Part shown: piece by piece, positions 16,413 to 26,072 of the stretch
How the letters are laid out: each line of letters starts with the position of its first letter
Position numbering within the stretch: the stretch's first letter is position 1
Origin: DASYXZ01 sp035308965
GTDB lineage: Bacteria > Acidobacteriota > Terriglobia > UBA7540
Length of the DNA stretch: 64,000 bases
Assembly (NCBI GenBank): GCA_035308965.1
Contig: DATGFN010000023.1
Location: 62,001 to 126,000, forward strand
Direction of reading: 5' to 3'
Notes under the pieces: generated by a model
Databases searched by the model: none
The model's input: the letters and a program-made list of their open reading frames with translations, nothing else
What the model was told of the DNA's origin: nothing
Made by a program: the position numbers and the translations under genes

Positions 16413-18668
16413 TCACGCAAGATCGTAGCGATCCAGATTCATCACCTTGTTCCATGCCGCCACGAAGTCCTTCACAAACGTCTCCTTGGAGTCGTCACTT
16501 GCATAGACTTCCGCGATGGCTCGGAGCTGGGAGTTCGAGCCGAAGATCAGGTCCACACGGGTGCCGGTCCACTTGACTTTGCCCGTCGCGCCATCGCGCC
16601 CCTCAAATACGTCTTCGGCAGTGGGAGAGGGCTGCCACTTCGTATTCATGTCGAGAAGGTTGACGAAGAAATCATTGGTCAGAGTTCCGGGCCGTTTGGT
16701 GAAGACGCCGTGCTTGGACTGCCCGAAGTTGGCATTCAAAGCGCGCATGCCGCCGAGGAGAACCGTCATCTCGGGTGCCGTCAGCGTCAGCAACTGCGCC
16801 CGATCTACCAGCCGCTCCTCCGCAGTTCTTGGATCACCATTGCGAAGGTAGTTGCGGAACCCGTCTGCGGCCGGCTCCAACACGGCGAAGGAGTGCACAT
16901 CGGTCTGGGCCTGCGATGCATCCGTGCGTCCCGGCGAGAAGGGAACCTTCACGTTATGCCCGGCCCTTTTCGCGGCTTCCTCGACAGCAGCGCAGCCGCC
17001 CAGCACGATCAGGTCAGCCAGCGAGACTTTCTTCCCACCGGACTTCGAGCCGTTGAAATCCTTTTGAATCGCCTTCAGTGTTTTCAGAACCTTCGCCAAT
17101 TCGGCCGGCTGGTTGACTTCCCAATCCTTCTGCGGCGCAAGGCAAATGCGCGCCCCGTTCGCTCCACCGCGCTTGTCGGAACCGCGGAACGTCGCCGCCG
17201 ACCCCCAGGCCGTGGTAACCAGTTTGGGAATCGACAACCCGGACGCGAGAATTTTTGCTTTAAGAGCGGCAATGTCCCGCTCCCCGATAAGTTTGTGATC
17301 CACGGCGGGAACCGGGTCTTGCCACAACTGCGGCTCCTTGGGAACGAGCCGACCAAGGTAGCGCGGGAGCGGCCCCATATCGCGGTGGGTCAGCTTGAAC
17401 CACGCCCGTGCAAATGCGTCGGCGAACTGATCCGGATACTCGTAGAAGCGCCGTGAGATCTTTTCGTAAGCAGGGTCGAAGCGCAAGGAGAGGTCAGTAG
17501 TCAGCATGGATGGCGCGTGGCGCTTTGACGGATCATGCGCATCCGGCACGGTACCGGCGCCCGCGTTATTCTTCGGTTTCCACTGATGCGCGCCCGCCGG
17601 GCTCTTGGTCAGTTCCCATTCGTAGCCGAACAGGTTCGCGAAAAAGTTCGTGTTCCACTTCGTTGGCGTCGTGGTCCAAGTGACTTCCAGGCCGCTGCCG
17701 ATCGTGTCGCCGCCTTTGCCCGTGCCCAATTTGCCTTTCCATCCGAGACCCTGCTCCTCGATAGGGGCGGCCTCCGGCACTGGGCCCACCAGTGCCGCAT
17801 CGCCGGCGCCGTGAGTCTTGCCGAGCGTGTGACCGCCGGCGATCAGTGCAACGGTCTCTTCGTCATTCATCGCCATGCGGGCGAACGTCTCGCGAATATC
17901 CCGTGCCGCGGCGATTGGATCCGGCTTTCCATTGGGTCCTTCCGGATTCACGTAAATCAAGCCCATTTGGACGGCGCCCAGGGGACTGTCAAGCTGGCGA
18001 TCACCTTTGTAGCGCTCGTCCGCCAGCCACTTGCCTTCGGGGCCCCAATAGACGTCCTCGTCGGGCTCCCATGTGTCCTCGCGCCCGCCGCCGAAACCGA
18101 AGGTCTTGAACCCCATCGACTCCAACGCGACGTTGCCGGCGAGAATCATAAGGTCGGCCCAGGAGATTTTCCGGCCGTATTTCTGTTTGATCGGCCACAG
18201 CAGGCGACGTGCCTTATCCAGGTTCACGTTGTCCGGCCAACTGTTGAGCGGGGCAAACCGCTGCTGGCCCGCGCCAGCACCGCCGCGGCCGTCGCCGATT
18301 CGGTACGTACCTGCGCTATGCCACGCCATACGAATGAAGAGCGGTCCGTAGTGGCCGAAGTCCGCCGGCCACCACTCCTGCGAGTCCGTCATCAAGGCAT
18401 GGAGGTCCTTAGTCACGGCATTCAGATCGAGACTCTTGAATCCTTTGGCGTAATTGAATTTCCTGGCCATGGGATTGGACAAGGCTGAGTGCTGGTGAAG
18501 GACCCTCAGGTTCAACTGATTCGGCCACCAGTCCGAATTCGTCGCGGCTCTGGTCGCCGTGCTTGCGTGAGCGGCGCCCGTGACCGGGCACTTTCCTTCG
18601 GCAGATGTGGTTTGTTCCTGATGAGCGGGAACAGGCGCCCCCGCCTTAGAAGTAAGTTCATTTTTCAA
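16413..18668 (-). CDS. katG: Catalase-peroxidase
   Basis: A 751-residue bifunctional heme enzyme that removes hydrogen peroxide and organic peroxides in the cytosol. Distal active site: R113-M-A-W116-H117 (RMAWHSAGTYR). The Tyr of GLIYVNPEGP and the Met of ARMAMNDEET complete the Trp-Tyr-Met crosslink specific to KatG, and the proximal heme His lies in LIAGGHTLGKTHG. The second, heme-free half (about 430-751) is intact, ending VMNLDRYDLA. The start is TTG at 18668, decided by a perfect AGGAGG eight bases upstream; the nearby ATG is out of frame. Monocistronic. No OxyR or Fur box could be assigned in the upstream 430 bases. Confidence 0.97.
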   Translation of the reverse strand: MKNELTSKAGAPVPAHQEQTTSAEGKCPVTGAAHASTATRAATNSDWWPNQLNLRVLHQHSALSNPMARKFNYAKGFKSLDLNAVTKDLHALMTDSQEWWPADFGHYGPLFIRMAWHSAGTYRIGDGRGGAGAGQQRFAPLNSWPDNVNLDKARRLLWPIKQKYGRKISWADLMILAGNVALESMGFKTFGFGGGREDTWEPDEDVYWGPEGKWLADERYKGDRQLDSPLGAVQMGLIYVNPEGPNGKPDPIAAARDIRETFARMAMNDEETVALIAGGHTLGKTHGAGDAALVGPVPEAAPIEEQGLGWKGKLGTGKGGDTIGSGLEVTWTTTPTKWNTNFFANLFGYEWELTKSPAGAHQWKPKNNAGAGTVPDAHDPSKRHAPSMLTTDLSLRFDPAYEKISRRFYEYPDQFADAFARAWFKLTHRDMGPLPRYLGRLVPKEPQLWQDPVPAVDHKLIGERDIAALKAKILASGLSIPKLVTTAWGSAATFRGSDKRGGANGARICLAPQKDWEVNQPAELAKVLKTLKAIQKDFNGSKSGGKKVSLADLIVLGGCAAVEEAAKRAGHNVKVPFSPGRTDASQAQTDVHSFAVLEPAADGFRNYLRNGDPRTAEERLVDRAQLLTLTAPEMTVLLGGMRALNANFGQSKHGVFTKRPGTLTNDFFVNLLDMNTKWQPSPTAEDVFEGRDGATGKVKWTGTRVDLIFGSNSQLRAIAEVYASDDSKETFVKDFVAAWNKVMNLDRYDLA

Positions 18669-19100
18669 GTGTGCATCCTCCTGATTTTTTCATTCGCGCA
18701 AATCGCCGCCGGCCGCGCAGGCTGGCACGCTTGACGCCTTGACTTTCAAAATCCTTAACTCCGCCGACAAGTACCCGCCCAGACGGATTTGGTGCGCTGC
18801 CGCTCGTCTTGACTTGTCAGCCGCCAGGATTCCCGGTCCAAACCAAGAACCATTCCTTAACTAAAACCCAGGGATCCGAGAATCCAGGAACGTATTACAA
18901 TCATGTGCGAAAAATGACCTTCACGTCAAATTAACCCGGCCGGATTCAAACCAAACAACCAGCCACCGTCTCGCCCCGCCCGGCGGGCCATGAACCGCCG
19001 CGGCGAAATTAGCTGACTGCGTGGCTTGATCAATCCGGACGACAACTCCACTGGACGGCTCCACCGGGCAATCCCTTCCCAAGGTAAGGACTGAGGCTCA
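18669..19100. other. Gene-less stretch upstream of katG
   Basis: This is the katG 5' region plus the 3' flank of the SDR gene. No open frame of coding character. A GC palindrome CCCGCCCGGCGGGC lies near 18976-18989. A promoter for katG must lie here, but no clear -35/-10 pair stands out. Confidence 0.45.
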
Positions 19101-19889
19101 TCAGCGCGCCGTCCAGCCACAGTCGATGGACAGGGCAGAACCAGTGATGGCCTGCGCGGCTTCACTCGCGCAGAGGTATACCACCAGGTCTGCGACTTCG
19201 CGTGGTTCGAGCAATCGCTTGAGCGCGGCGGGTGCGAGCATTATCTTATTAACCACTTCGCTTTCCGGAATGTGGTGACGCTCGGACTGTTCACTGATCT
19301 GCTTTTCCACGAGCGGCGTTCGAACGTAGGAGGGGCAAATGGCGACGGCGGTGATATTGTGAGGACCGCCCTCCAGCGCAAGTACTTTGGTAAAACCAAT
19401 GACGCCGTGTTTAGCCGCCGTGTATGCGGATTTGAATTCGGAACCCACCAGCCCGTGGATGGAACTGATATTAATGATGCGCCCCCGCTTCTGGGCCATC
19501 ATCGGGGGCAAAGCGTACTTGGTGCACAGGAATGTTCCGGTAAGCATTACAGAAATTATGGCGTTCCACTTTTCTTCGTGAAATTCATGGATGGGCGCGA
19601 GGTGCTGAATGCCCGCATTGTTGATAAGAATGTCCAGGCGGCCAAACTTTTTCATGGTAGCGTCGACCAGTGCCCGCGCGTCCCGGCTGCTTGAAACGTC
19701 TGTCTTGTGAAAGAAACAGTCTGCGCCGGTGGCCGAAATTTTCTGCGCTGCTGCCTTCCCGGCGCGCTCATTAAAGTCCGCCAGCACCACTTTCGCGCCC
19801 CGCCCGGCCAGCGCCTCGGAAAAGGCCAGTCCCATTCCGCTGGCCGCTCCGGTAATTATGGCCGACTTGCCATTCAGATTCTCGCTCAC
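19101..19889 (-). CDS. SDR oxidoreductase, 3-hydroxybutyrate dehydrogenase-like
   Basis: A 262-residue short-chain dehydrogenase with the NAD-binding TGAASGMG glycine motif (about 13-20), NNAG (about 90), the catalytic Ser in NISSIHG and the YxxxK pair in SAYTAAKHG. The segments GIQHLAPIHEFHEEKW, NISSIHGLVGSEFKSAY and ICPSYVRTPLVEKQI match D-3-hydroxybutyrate dehydrogenases, which interconvert 3-hydroxybutyrate and acetoacetate. The C-terminus TGSALSIDCGWTAR has Cys where DGGW is usual. Start GTG 19889 with GGAGG seven bases upstream. No polyhydroxybutyrate or ketone genes lie next to it, so substrate assignment rests on sequence alone. Confidence 0.85.
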   Translation of the reverse strand: MSENLNGKSAIITGAASGMGLAFSEALAGRGAKVVLADFNERAGKAAAQKISATGADCFFHKTDVSSSRDARALVDATMKKFGRLDILINNAGIQHLAPIHEFHEEKWNAIISVMLTGTFLCTKYALPPMMAQKRGRIINISSIHGLVGSEFKSAYTAAKHGVIGFTKVLALEGGPHNITAVAICPSYVRTPLVEKQISEQSERHHIPESEVVNKIMLAPAALKRLLEPREVADLVVYLCASEAAQAITGSALSIDCGWTAR

Positions 19890-20013
19890 GCCTTGGCCTC
19901 CTGAAGGCTCTGCTCTTCGTCAAGAATATAAACGCAACCTGGATATCTACATTGTAACAAAATCGTTCCCACTCCTGCATCGGATCTAAGCGCAAATCAA
20001 CCGGCTCGATTTA

Positions 20014-20070
20014 TGGGTAGTGGGGTCATTTGCCAGACGCGGCCGCTCCCATAGGCCTTCGCGGGAATGA
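20014..20070. repeat. MITE-like palindromic repeat element, copy 2 (shortened)
   Basis: ATGGGTAGTGGGGTCATTTG opens this copy and matches the left end of the 4129 element; ACGCGGCCGCTCCCAT then matches the reverse complement of that element's right end (ATGGGAGCGTCCGCGT). GGCCTTCGCGGGAATGAC is the reverse complement of the inner GTCATTCCCGCGAAGGC of copy 1. It lies between the SDR gene and the ASH operon in non-coding DNA. Confidence 0.55.
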
Positions 20071-20148
20071 CCCGCCGGGTCGGGCCTTGAAAGGAATCCA
20101 ATTCCAATTAACACCGCAACAGACTTGTGCGGATGGGTGCAATCGAGT

Positions 20149-20958
20149 TTACTTGGGCAGGCCGGGAGTAACAGGGAGGGAAAAAAGCTGATTCAAATTA
20201 GCTCCGACCACAAGTGCTGCCACAGGCTTTGTCGGATCAGAAGTTGTTACCTCAAGCGTCCCGTCGAATTCACTCACGTTCTGGAGGATGCTCTTGAAAG
20301 CAGGGTCTTGTGTCAGGTCAAAGGCCGTTTGGGCAAAGGGCCCCAGAGTGACAGTGTCCTGCGCCGCAACGCCACCGCCTTGATTGTTTAACTTGATGGT
20401 GAGAGTGGTCGAAGTGTTGTTGAGGTTGGCCAGCGCCAGACCCAGGTCGCCGCCAGGACTCGTTACGCGAGCCAGGGCCGTGAAGGACGTAACGGGCGCC
20501 GAAGCCAGCGCACCTAGCGCCGTGTTGAAGTTTGCCGGAGAGGGCGCTGCTGCACCCTGGAAATCAAATAGCACTGAAGCTGTCACGGCGCCCTGCGAGC
20601 CGATAGCAAACCAATTGATGGTGAGCGGCAGGGTGCGATTGGATTCGGGGTCGGCCATTTCCAATGTCCCGCCAGCCGCAAGCGTCGACGTAGTACTGTG
20701 CACCACATTGCCGCTTTGATCGATGCGGTTGATCGTGACTGTATTCGGTGAATTGGTCAGATTGGCCACAATTAAGCGTGTAATCCATCCTCCGCCGTAA
20801 GCGCTATGGGGGACGATGGTTTGCAGGTTCGCTGCCGGGATGGGTGAAGTCGACTGGGCAAGGATGGGCGGAGAATCGCTGCCCAGCATGGTTGCAAGCA
20901 GAAGCAACGCTGGGAGCAGGACCGATTTGTCCAAACAATTTGCTCTCCTTCGAATCAT
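20149..20958 (-). CDS. Secreted stand-alone copy of the ASH protein C-terminal domain
   Basis: A 269-residue protein: signal peptide (SVLLPALLLLATMLGSDSPPILAQ in part, about 12-35) then one beta-rich domain of about 230 residues. The domain is closely similar to the last 230 residues of the gene just upstream: both read PHxAxGGGWITRLxVANLTNS, NTVTINRIDQSGNVV, LPLTINWFAIGSQG, ARVTSPGGDLGLALANLNNTS and end ALVVGANLNQLFSLPV. Its ATG overlaps the stop of that gene (ATGA, 20955-20958), so the pair is one operon formed by partial duplication. Family function unknown; a surface or extracellular role is inferred. Confidence 0.8.
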   Translation of the reverse strand: MIRRRANCLDKSVLLPALLLLATMLGSDSPPILAQSTSPIPAANLQTIVPHSAYGGGWITRLIVANLTNSPNTVTINRIDQSGNVVHSTTSTLAAGGTLEMADPESNRTLPLTINWFAIGSQGAVTASVLFDFQGAAAPSPANFNTALGALASAPVTSFTALARVTSPGGDLGLALANLNNTSTTLTIKLNNQGGGVAAQDTVTLGPFAQTAFDLTQDPAFKSILQNVSEFDGTLEVTTSDPTKPVAALVVGANLNQLFSLPVTPGLPK

Positions 20959-23900
20959 TTTGCCACCCCCGACACTACGGGTAATGAAAAAAGCTGATTG
21001 AGATTGGCTCCCACCACCAGGGCGCTTACGGGCTTTGCGGGGTCAGAGCTTGTCGCTGTCAGTGTGCCAACAAATTCATTGCTGCTCTGCAAAATTGTCG
21101 AGAAATTCGAGTCCTGAGTCAGGTCAAAGGCGGTTTGCGAGTACGCTCCCAGATTCACGGAATCCTGCGCCACTAAGTTTCCCCCCACATCGTACAGGCT
21201 GATTGTTACCGTGTTGGAGGTGTTATTCAGGTTCGCCAGCGCCAGGCCAAGATCGCCGCCGGGACTTGTGACGCGCGCAAGAGCGGTGAAGGAACTGAGG
21301 GGCGGCGCGGCGAGGGCGCCCACAGCGGTGTTGAAGTTCACGGGTGCAGGCGCCGCCGCCCCTTGGAAATCAAACAGCACCGAATCGGTCACTGGCCCTT
21401 GCGAGCCGATGGCAAACCAGTTGATCGTCAGTGGCAGGGCCCGAAGCGTTTCATCATCCGCCAACACGAGCATGGCCGCAGGCCCAAGAGTAGATGGAAC
21501 ACTCGCAACGACGTTCCCGCTCTGATCAATTCGGTTAATAGTGACAATGTTTGGGCTGTTGGTTAAGTTCGCCACGAACAGGCGGGTTATCCATCCACCG
21601 CCAAACGCGCCGTGTGGAACAACGGTCTGCACGGCGCCAGGAGGAATAGGCGAGGCAGCCGCATTCGTAACATTAAATGTGAGGGCGTTTGAAACTCCCC
21701 CGCCCGGAGTGGGATTGGACACGGTCACTGGAATGGAACTTGGAGAAGCGAGGTAGCTCGCCGGCACGAGAGCAGTCAACTCCGTGGAACTCACGAATGT
21801 CGTCTGAAGCGCCACGCCGTTCCAGAGCACCGAAGAACTAAATAAGAAATTGGCGCCCACGACAGTCAAATTGACACCCGCCGATCCTGGAGGCCGGGCC
21901 GCTGGCGATAGCAGGCCAATCGCTGGAGATGGATTGGGTGCGCCCGCGCCCGTCAGAGCAACCGCCTGCGGGCTGCCGGGTCCGTTGTCTGTAATCATCA
22001 GTGAACCGGCGAGCGGACCGGCCGCCGTCGGATTGAACATCACAACAATCGTGCAACTGGCGCCGACCGCCAAGCTGTTGCTGCAAGTATTGTTCTCCAC
22101 GAAATCGTCTGTGCTGGATCCAATACTGATATTGTTCAGTGCGGCTGTGCCGGTGTTGCTTAGTGTCACGCTCTGGGGAGCGCTGGAAGTCGCCACCCGC
22201 TGGCTTCCAAAACTGAGGGTTGCCGGGGACAAGTTTGCGACAGGTCCCGGCGAAACCCCTTGCCCGGTCAGCGTGATAGCCTGAATGCTTCCCGGAACGT
22301 TGACCGCAATGTAAAGCGAGGCTGTGACCATCCCGGCTTGGGTGGGATTAAACGTCACGGCGACATTGCATTTGGCGCCCGGTGCGAGGCTGGTGGGGCA
22401 CGCGCTGGTCGCGCCAAACCCGGAACTCGCCGCGATTCCCGTTATTTCGATTGGGGCGGACCCCTGGTTGGCGATTTGCACCGTCTGTGCGGCACTGGTG
22501 GTCCCCGCCACTTGGTAGCCGAAACTTAAAGCGGTTGGCGAAATGACCGGCAAAGTAGCAGTGGGGGAAGCACCTGCGCCGTACAGCGTCAATAGCTTGG
22601 GGCTATCGGTCGCATTGTCGGTGATGGTGAGTGACCCGAAAATTGTTGTGTTGGAGGTGGGCGTAAAGAAAACGTCAATCGCGCAACTATCGCCGACCGC
22701 CAGAATGGCGGGACAACTATTCGCTTGGGCGAACTCCGAAGGCGTAGTGGCTATGCTGGTGATGCTTAAAGGAGCCGTGCCCGTATTGCTGAGCATTACA
22801 ATTTGCGGATTGGCCGTACTGTTGACCTGCTGTGATAAAAAGTCCGCGAGGACTGCCGACAGGCTGGTTATCGGCCCGGAGTTTGGAACTCCCGTACCGG
22901 AGACGCTAATTGACTCGGGAATGTCGTCAATATTGAAAAGCGAGTTGTACGGTTGAGCTGCCTTTGGGGCAAAACTTACGCTTGCCATGCAACCATGGGG
23001 GGGAGAAAGGAATATAGGACAGTTAGTTGCCACCACGAATACGCCACTGTCAGGTTGGAATGCGAGCGGAACATAGACATCAAGAAATGGGAAGGGGCCT
23101 ACATCGACCAATATCGAAGGGCTGGTCGTACCAATAGGTTGGTTCCCAAAATTGAAACTCGGCGGAGGCGCGGGCTTTGTGGGGTCAAATCCTCCGCCGC
23201 TCAGTGAGATTGTTTGCGGGGCACCAGAAGTGCTGTCGGTAATATTCAGCGATGCAAAGACGGGGCCGGTCGCAGTGGGTGTAAAGGTCACACTGATCGT
23301 GCAGGTGGCGCCAACTGCCAAGCTGCTGGTGCAGTTATTCGTCTGGCTAAAAACTGGGGAGCTCGTGGAAATGCTGCTGATGGCATCAGGAGAGGTTCCG
23401 ACATTAATGAGATTTATAGTCGATGGGGATCCCACAATCCCAATCGGCTGGCTTCCGAAATCGAGACTTGGCGCGGAGACGCTCAAACCGCCGTTATAAA
23501 AACCTGTGCCAGTTAGTAAAACCCGATCCGGTCCGCCTGATGAGTTGTCGGATATGGCCACGAAGGCATTGAAGGTTCCGCCTGCTGTGGGGGTAAAGGC
23601 GATGGTAATCGTGCAACTGGCGCCGGTCGCCAAGCTGGCAGGGCAGCTATTGGTCTGGGTAAAGGGGCTGAAAGTCGTGGCAATAGCGCTGATCGCCAAA
23701 GGTAGCGCGCCGGAGTTGGTCAGCGTGACAGTTTGGGGAGGGCTGGTGGTCCCCACCCGCTGATCGCCAAAACTTAATGCGCTCGGAGTCAGGGTGACGG
23801 CAAGGCCGGACCCGAGCCCAGCCAGGGCGACTGTTTGCGCGCCCCCCAAACCATTGTCCGTGATGGTCAGTGACCCATTGAAACTTCCGGACGAAGATGG

Positions 23901-25202
23901 GACGAATGACACGTTAATCGTACAATTGGCGCTGGCGGCCAGACTGCTTGGACAGTTGTTAGTCTGGGTAAATGCGGGAACGCTCGTTGCAATGCCGCCG
24001 ATGGTCAACGCCGCGGTGCCGGTGTTGCTCAGGGTGACCGGGAGTACCGCGCTGGATCCAACATTTTGGCTCGGGAAGTTCAAGCTTGTCACCGATAGAG
24101 TGGCGATCGGACCAGTGCCCGTGCCCGTCAGGCTGACGGATTGCAAGTTGACGGACAGCGCGCCGGTGAATGATCCGGTCCATGGAGGACTAAACGTGAC
24201 ATTAATCGTGCATCCAGTCCCTGGAGCAAGGCTACTGACACAATTATCACTCGCAGAAAAGGGAGGCGGCGTGGCGGCGTTGACCATAATTGGTGTGAGG
24301 GTAAGTGGGGCGGTCCCGACGTTTGCCAGAGTAATCGATTGAGTCGAATTCTCTTCAACCAGAACATTTCCAAAGTCCAGACTGGTTGAAGAAAGCATTG
24401 CTTGGCTAATCGCGCTCACTATTGCCACAGTGACAGTGGTTTGATTAAATATTGCGGCTCCACTTGGGGAAACAGAAACCGTGGCCGTGACCGTGCCGGG
24501 CCCGGAAGACTTTGGATTGTATAGTAACCCCCCTAAGATGATTTGGTCATTGACCTTGAAGGCTAAATTTGCAGGATAGGTTGCGGACACCGTATTACCT
24601 GAAACGGTTGGAACTGACAAGCAATTAAGACAAGACGGAGAGGAAGTCGGCAGAAGGTTAGCGCTAAACGTAAAATTGATAACTGTCCCCGCATTGACAA
24701 CACCTGCTGTTGTGGCGGTCAAAACGATATTGCCCAAGGGTTCAGAGGTCTGTATCGTAGTGGCACTTGTCGATCCTCCAAAAACCTGGAAATTGACGGG
24801 CGGGCCGATGACCCCAGTGCCGACTAGACTGACTACTTGTGGGCTATTTGAGGCATTGTCAGTAAGAGTGAGCGATCCGTTAACAACTCCTGCTGCCGTG
24901 GGAGAGAACGCGAAGAATATAACGCAGCTCTGGCCAGCCGCGATGGGATCTAAACATATGCCATCACTTTGGATTTCGAATATATTACTTGGGCTCGACA
25001 CTATGTTAGTGATCAAAAGCGGGCTAGCCCCCGAGTTTGTGACTACTAATGTGAGACCCGGATTGCTCGTCGTGCCGACGAACTGAGACGGGAAGTTAAG
25101 AGGTGACGAGCTAAACGTAACTGTCTGTGCTTGGGCTGGCGCGGCTGCTGCCATCAGCGCGAAGAGGAACAAAGACTCTGTCAAAACAATATGGCGTTTC
25201 AT
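20955..25202 (-). CDS. Large secreted protein with nine ASH (choice-of-anchor D) repeats and a TIG domain
   Basis: A 1415-residue exported protein starting at ATG 25202 (MKRHIVLTESLFLFALMAAA), where the signal peptide begins; the open frame extends 23 codons further without support. About nine repeats of roughly 105 residues follow, each with a LxFGxQxVGTTS entry, a VTLSNTGTAxL strand, a paired Cys (NxCxxSLAxGxSCTI, ten residues apart), FTPTxxGxxxGSLTITD and an ALTGxG exit; repeat 6 is degenerate. A 150-residue insert with a CLNC pair separates repeats 1 and 2. Then an IPT/TIG domain (about 1100-1185) and a C-terminal domain duplicated in the next gene. ASH domains are immunoglobulin-like; surface or extracellular structure or adhesion is inferred. 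Confidence 0.85.
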   Translation of the reverse strand: MKRHIVLTESLFLFALMAAAAPAQAQTVTFSSSPLNFPSQFVGTTSNPGLTLVVTNSGASPLLITNIVSSPSNIFEIQSDGICLDPIAAGQSCVIFFAFSPTAAGVVNGSLTLTDNASNSPQVVSLVGTGVIGPPVNFQVFGGSTSATTIQTSEPLGNIVLTATTAGVVNAGTVINFTFSANLLPTSSPSCLNCLSVPTVSGNTVSATYPANLAFKVNDQIILGGLLYNPKSSGPGTVTATVSVSPSGAAIFNQTTVTVAIVSAISQAMLSSTSLDFGNVLVEENSTQSITLANVGTAPLTLTPIMVNAATPPPFSASDNCVSSLAPGTGCTINVTFSPPWTGSFTGALSVNLQSVSLTGTGTGPIATLSVTSLNFPSQNVGSSAVLPVTLSNTGTAALTIGGIATSVPAFTQTNNCPSSLAASANCTINVSFVPSSSGSFNGSLTITDNGLGGAQTVALAGLGSGLAVTLTPSALSFGDQRVGTTSPPQTVTLTNSGALPLAISAIATTFSPFTQTNSCPASLATGASCTITIAFTPTAGGTFNAFVAISDNSSGGPDRVLLTGTGFYNGGLSVSAPSLDFGSQPIGIVGSPSTINLINVGTSPDAISSISTSSPVFSQTNNCTSSLAVGATCTISVTFTPTATGPVFASLNITDSTSGAPQTISLSGGGFDPTKPAPPPSFNFGNQPIGTTSPSILVDVGPFPFLDVYVPLAFQPDSGVFVVATNCPIFLSPPHGCMASVSFAPKAAQPYNSLFNIDDIPESISVSGTGVPNSGPITSLSAVLADFLSQQVNSTANPQIVMLSNTGTAPLSITSIATTPSEFAQANSCPAILAVGDSCAIDVFFTPTSNTTIFGSLTITDNATDSPKLLTLYGAGASPTATLPVISPTALSFGYQVAGTTSAAQTVQIANQGSAPIEITGIAASSGFGATSACPTSLAPGAKCNVAVTFNPTQAGMVTASLYIAVNVPGSIQAITLTGQGVSPGPVANLSPATLSFGSQRVATSSAPQSVTLSNTGTAALNNISIGSSTDDFVENNTCSNSLAVGASCTIVVMFNPTAAGPLAGSLMITDNGPGSPQAVALTGAGAPNPSPAIGLLSPAARPPGSAGVNLTVVGANFLFSSSVLWNGVALQTTFVSSTELTALVPASYLASPSSIPVTVSNPTPGGGVSNALTFNVTNAAASPIPPGAVQTVVPHGAFGGGWITRLFVANLTNSPNIVTINRIDQSGNVVASVPSTLGPAAMLVLADDETLRALPLTINWFAIGSQGPVTDSVLFDFQGAAAPAPVNFNTAVGALAAPPLSSFTALARVTSPGGDLGLALANLNNTSNTVTISLYDVGGNLVAQDSVNLGAYSQTAFDLTQDSNFSTILQSSNEFVGTLTATSSDPAKPVSALVVGANLNQLFSLPVVSGVAK

Positions 25203-25636
25203 TGTCAATAGCGCAAAACTTGGGTCATTCCATGTGTCCATTCCCCAATCGCACCGGTTCGCCCCACCCAAATCTCTTAACAGCCGCCTACTTTGGGACG
25301 CTTCGTCCTCGGCCGGAATACAGGGACATTTTGATCCGAGATTTCCGTTATTAATTTTCAGCCTGCATTTAACCCGCGATCGTCAAGTTGAGCAAGCAAA
25401 TTAATGCAACATTCGTCGTCATCAAGTGGGTCACTGTACCATAATCAAATTACAAGTGTCCACGACCGGCATCACATTTTGTCGAGCGTGTTTCTACAAT
25501 CGGCGAGACTGGAAGCGGGGCGCTCCATCGACAACATGAAAACCCTTGCAAACCATTTTTCGTGGATCGAAGGAGCATGGACGATCTCCCCTCAATCGCC
25601 GAAATGTGCGGGACCTTATGATTTGTTAAAAGATTT
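25203..25636. other. Gene-less stretch upstream of the ASH operon
   Basis: AT-richer intergenic DNA that must hold the ASH operon promoter (minus strand). The open frame 25404-25808 is an artefact: its second half is a translation of the two tRNA sequences (the RPERTRTVDL peptide occurs twice). No other element was recognised. Confidence 0.5.
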
Positions 25637-25712
25637 TGGTAGGCCAGAAAGGACTCGAACCGTTGACCTTCCCGGTGCCCCGGGACGCTGCTTAACCGCT
25701 AAGAACTGGGGC
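25637..25712 (-). pseudogene. Degenerate tRNA remnant
   Basis: 76 bases, including an encoded CCA, that align to a tRNA but do not fold properly. The 3' end (variable region, T-arm, acceptor strand, CCA) matches the neighbouring tRNA-Val at 31 of 33 positions. The 5' acceptor GCCCCAG makes only five of seven pairs with CTGGCCT, the T-stem has a mismatch, the D-arm is aberrant and the anticodon region forms a TCCCG/CGGGA stem with a six-base loop lacking U33. Probably a chimeric or decayed copy rather than a working tRNA. Confidence 0.5.
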
Positions 25713-25750
25713 AACGACCCCATCAACGACGACTTGAACCATGACCATTA

Positions 25751-25828
25751 TGGTAGGCCCGAACGGACTCGAACCGTTGACCTCTACCGTGTCAAGGTAG
25801 CGCTCTAACCAGACTGAGCTACGGGCCT
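25751..25828 (-). tRNA. tRNA-Val (anticodon GAC)
   Basis: A full cloverleaf of 75 bases plus encoded CCA: acceptor AGGCCCG/CGGGCCT, D-arm GCTC...GAGC, anticodon arm CTACC-TTGACAC-GGTAG with anticodon GAC, T-arm AACGG-TTCGAGT-CCGTT, discriminator A. GAC reads GUC/GUU valine codons. All stems are perfect. Confidence 0.97.
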
Positions 25829-26072
25829 AAGTGTACATCAAAACTAACCCAATCCTGTTGGAGTGTCAACGCGGCGAACTCTGTGGCCGAATCCGCGTTG
25901 AAATCCGGTGCTTCATCCGGCGGAGCTGCAAGAGTGATCTCCTATGGTGAAGGCGCTCAGGCTTCCCGCGAAGCCCTTGTACATGCGCCATGGCGGTGGT
26001 AGGGTATTGCCCGGCAGACAAATTGTTAGAGTGCCGTCTTGCGCGGCGTCGATTGGGAGACTTTAAAACCGG

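Noticed and set aside
17535..18488. 317-codon plus-strand frame opposite katG (and similar ones at 26955-27884, 32582-33553, 44094-45020, 48680-49615)
   Set aside because: All are shadows of long conserved genes on the other strand, with no signal peptides, domains or ribosome sites of their own.
18645..18690. ATG-led mini-frame (Met-His-Thr-stop) after the katG ribosome site
   Set aside because: The AGGAGG is at ideal distance from the TTG that opens katG; the overlapping three-codon frame needs no separate explanation.
25404..25808. 134-codon plus-strand frame
   Set aside because: Its repeated RPERTRTVDL peptide is the translation of the tRNA T-arm sequences in reverse; it is an artefact of the tRNA locus.
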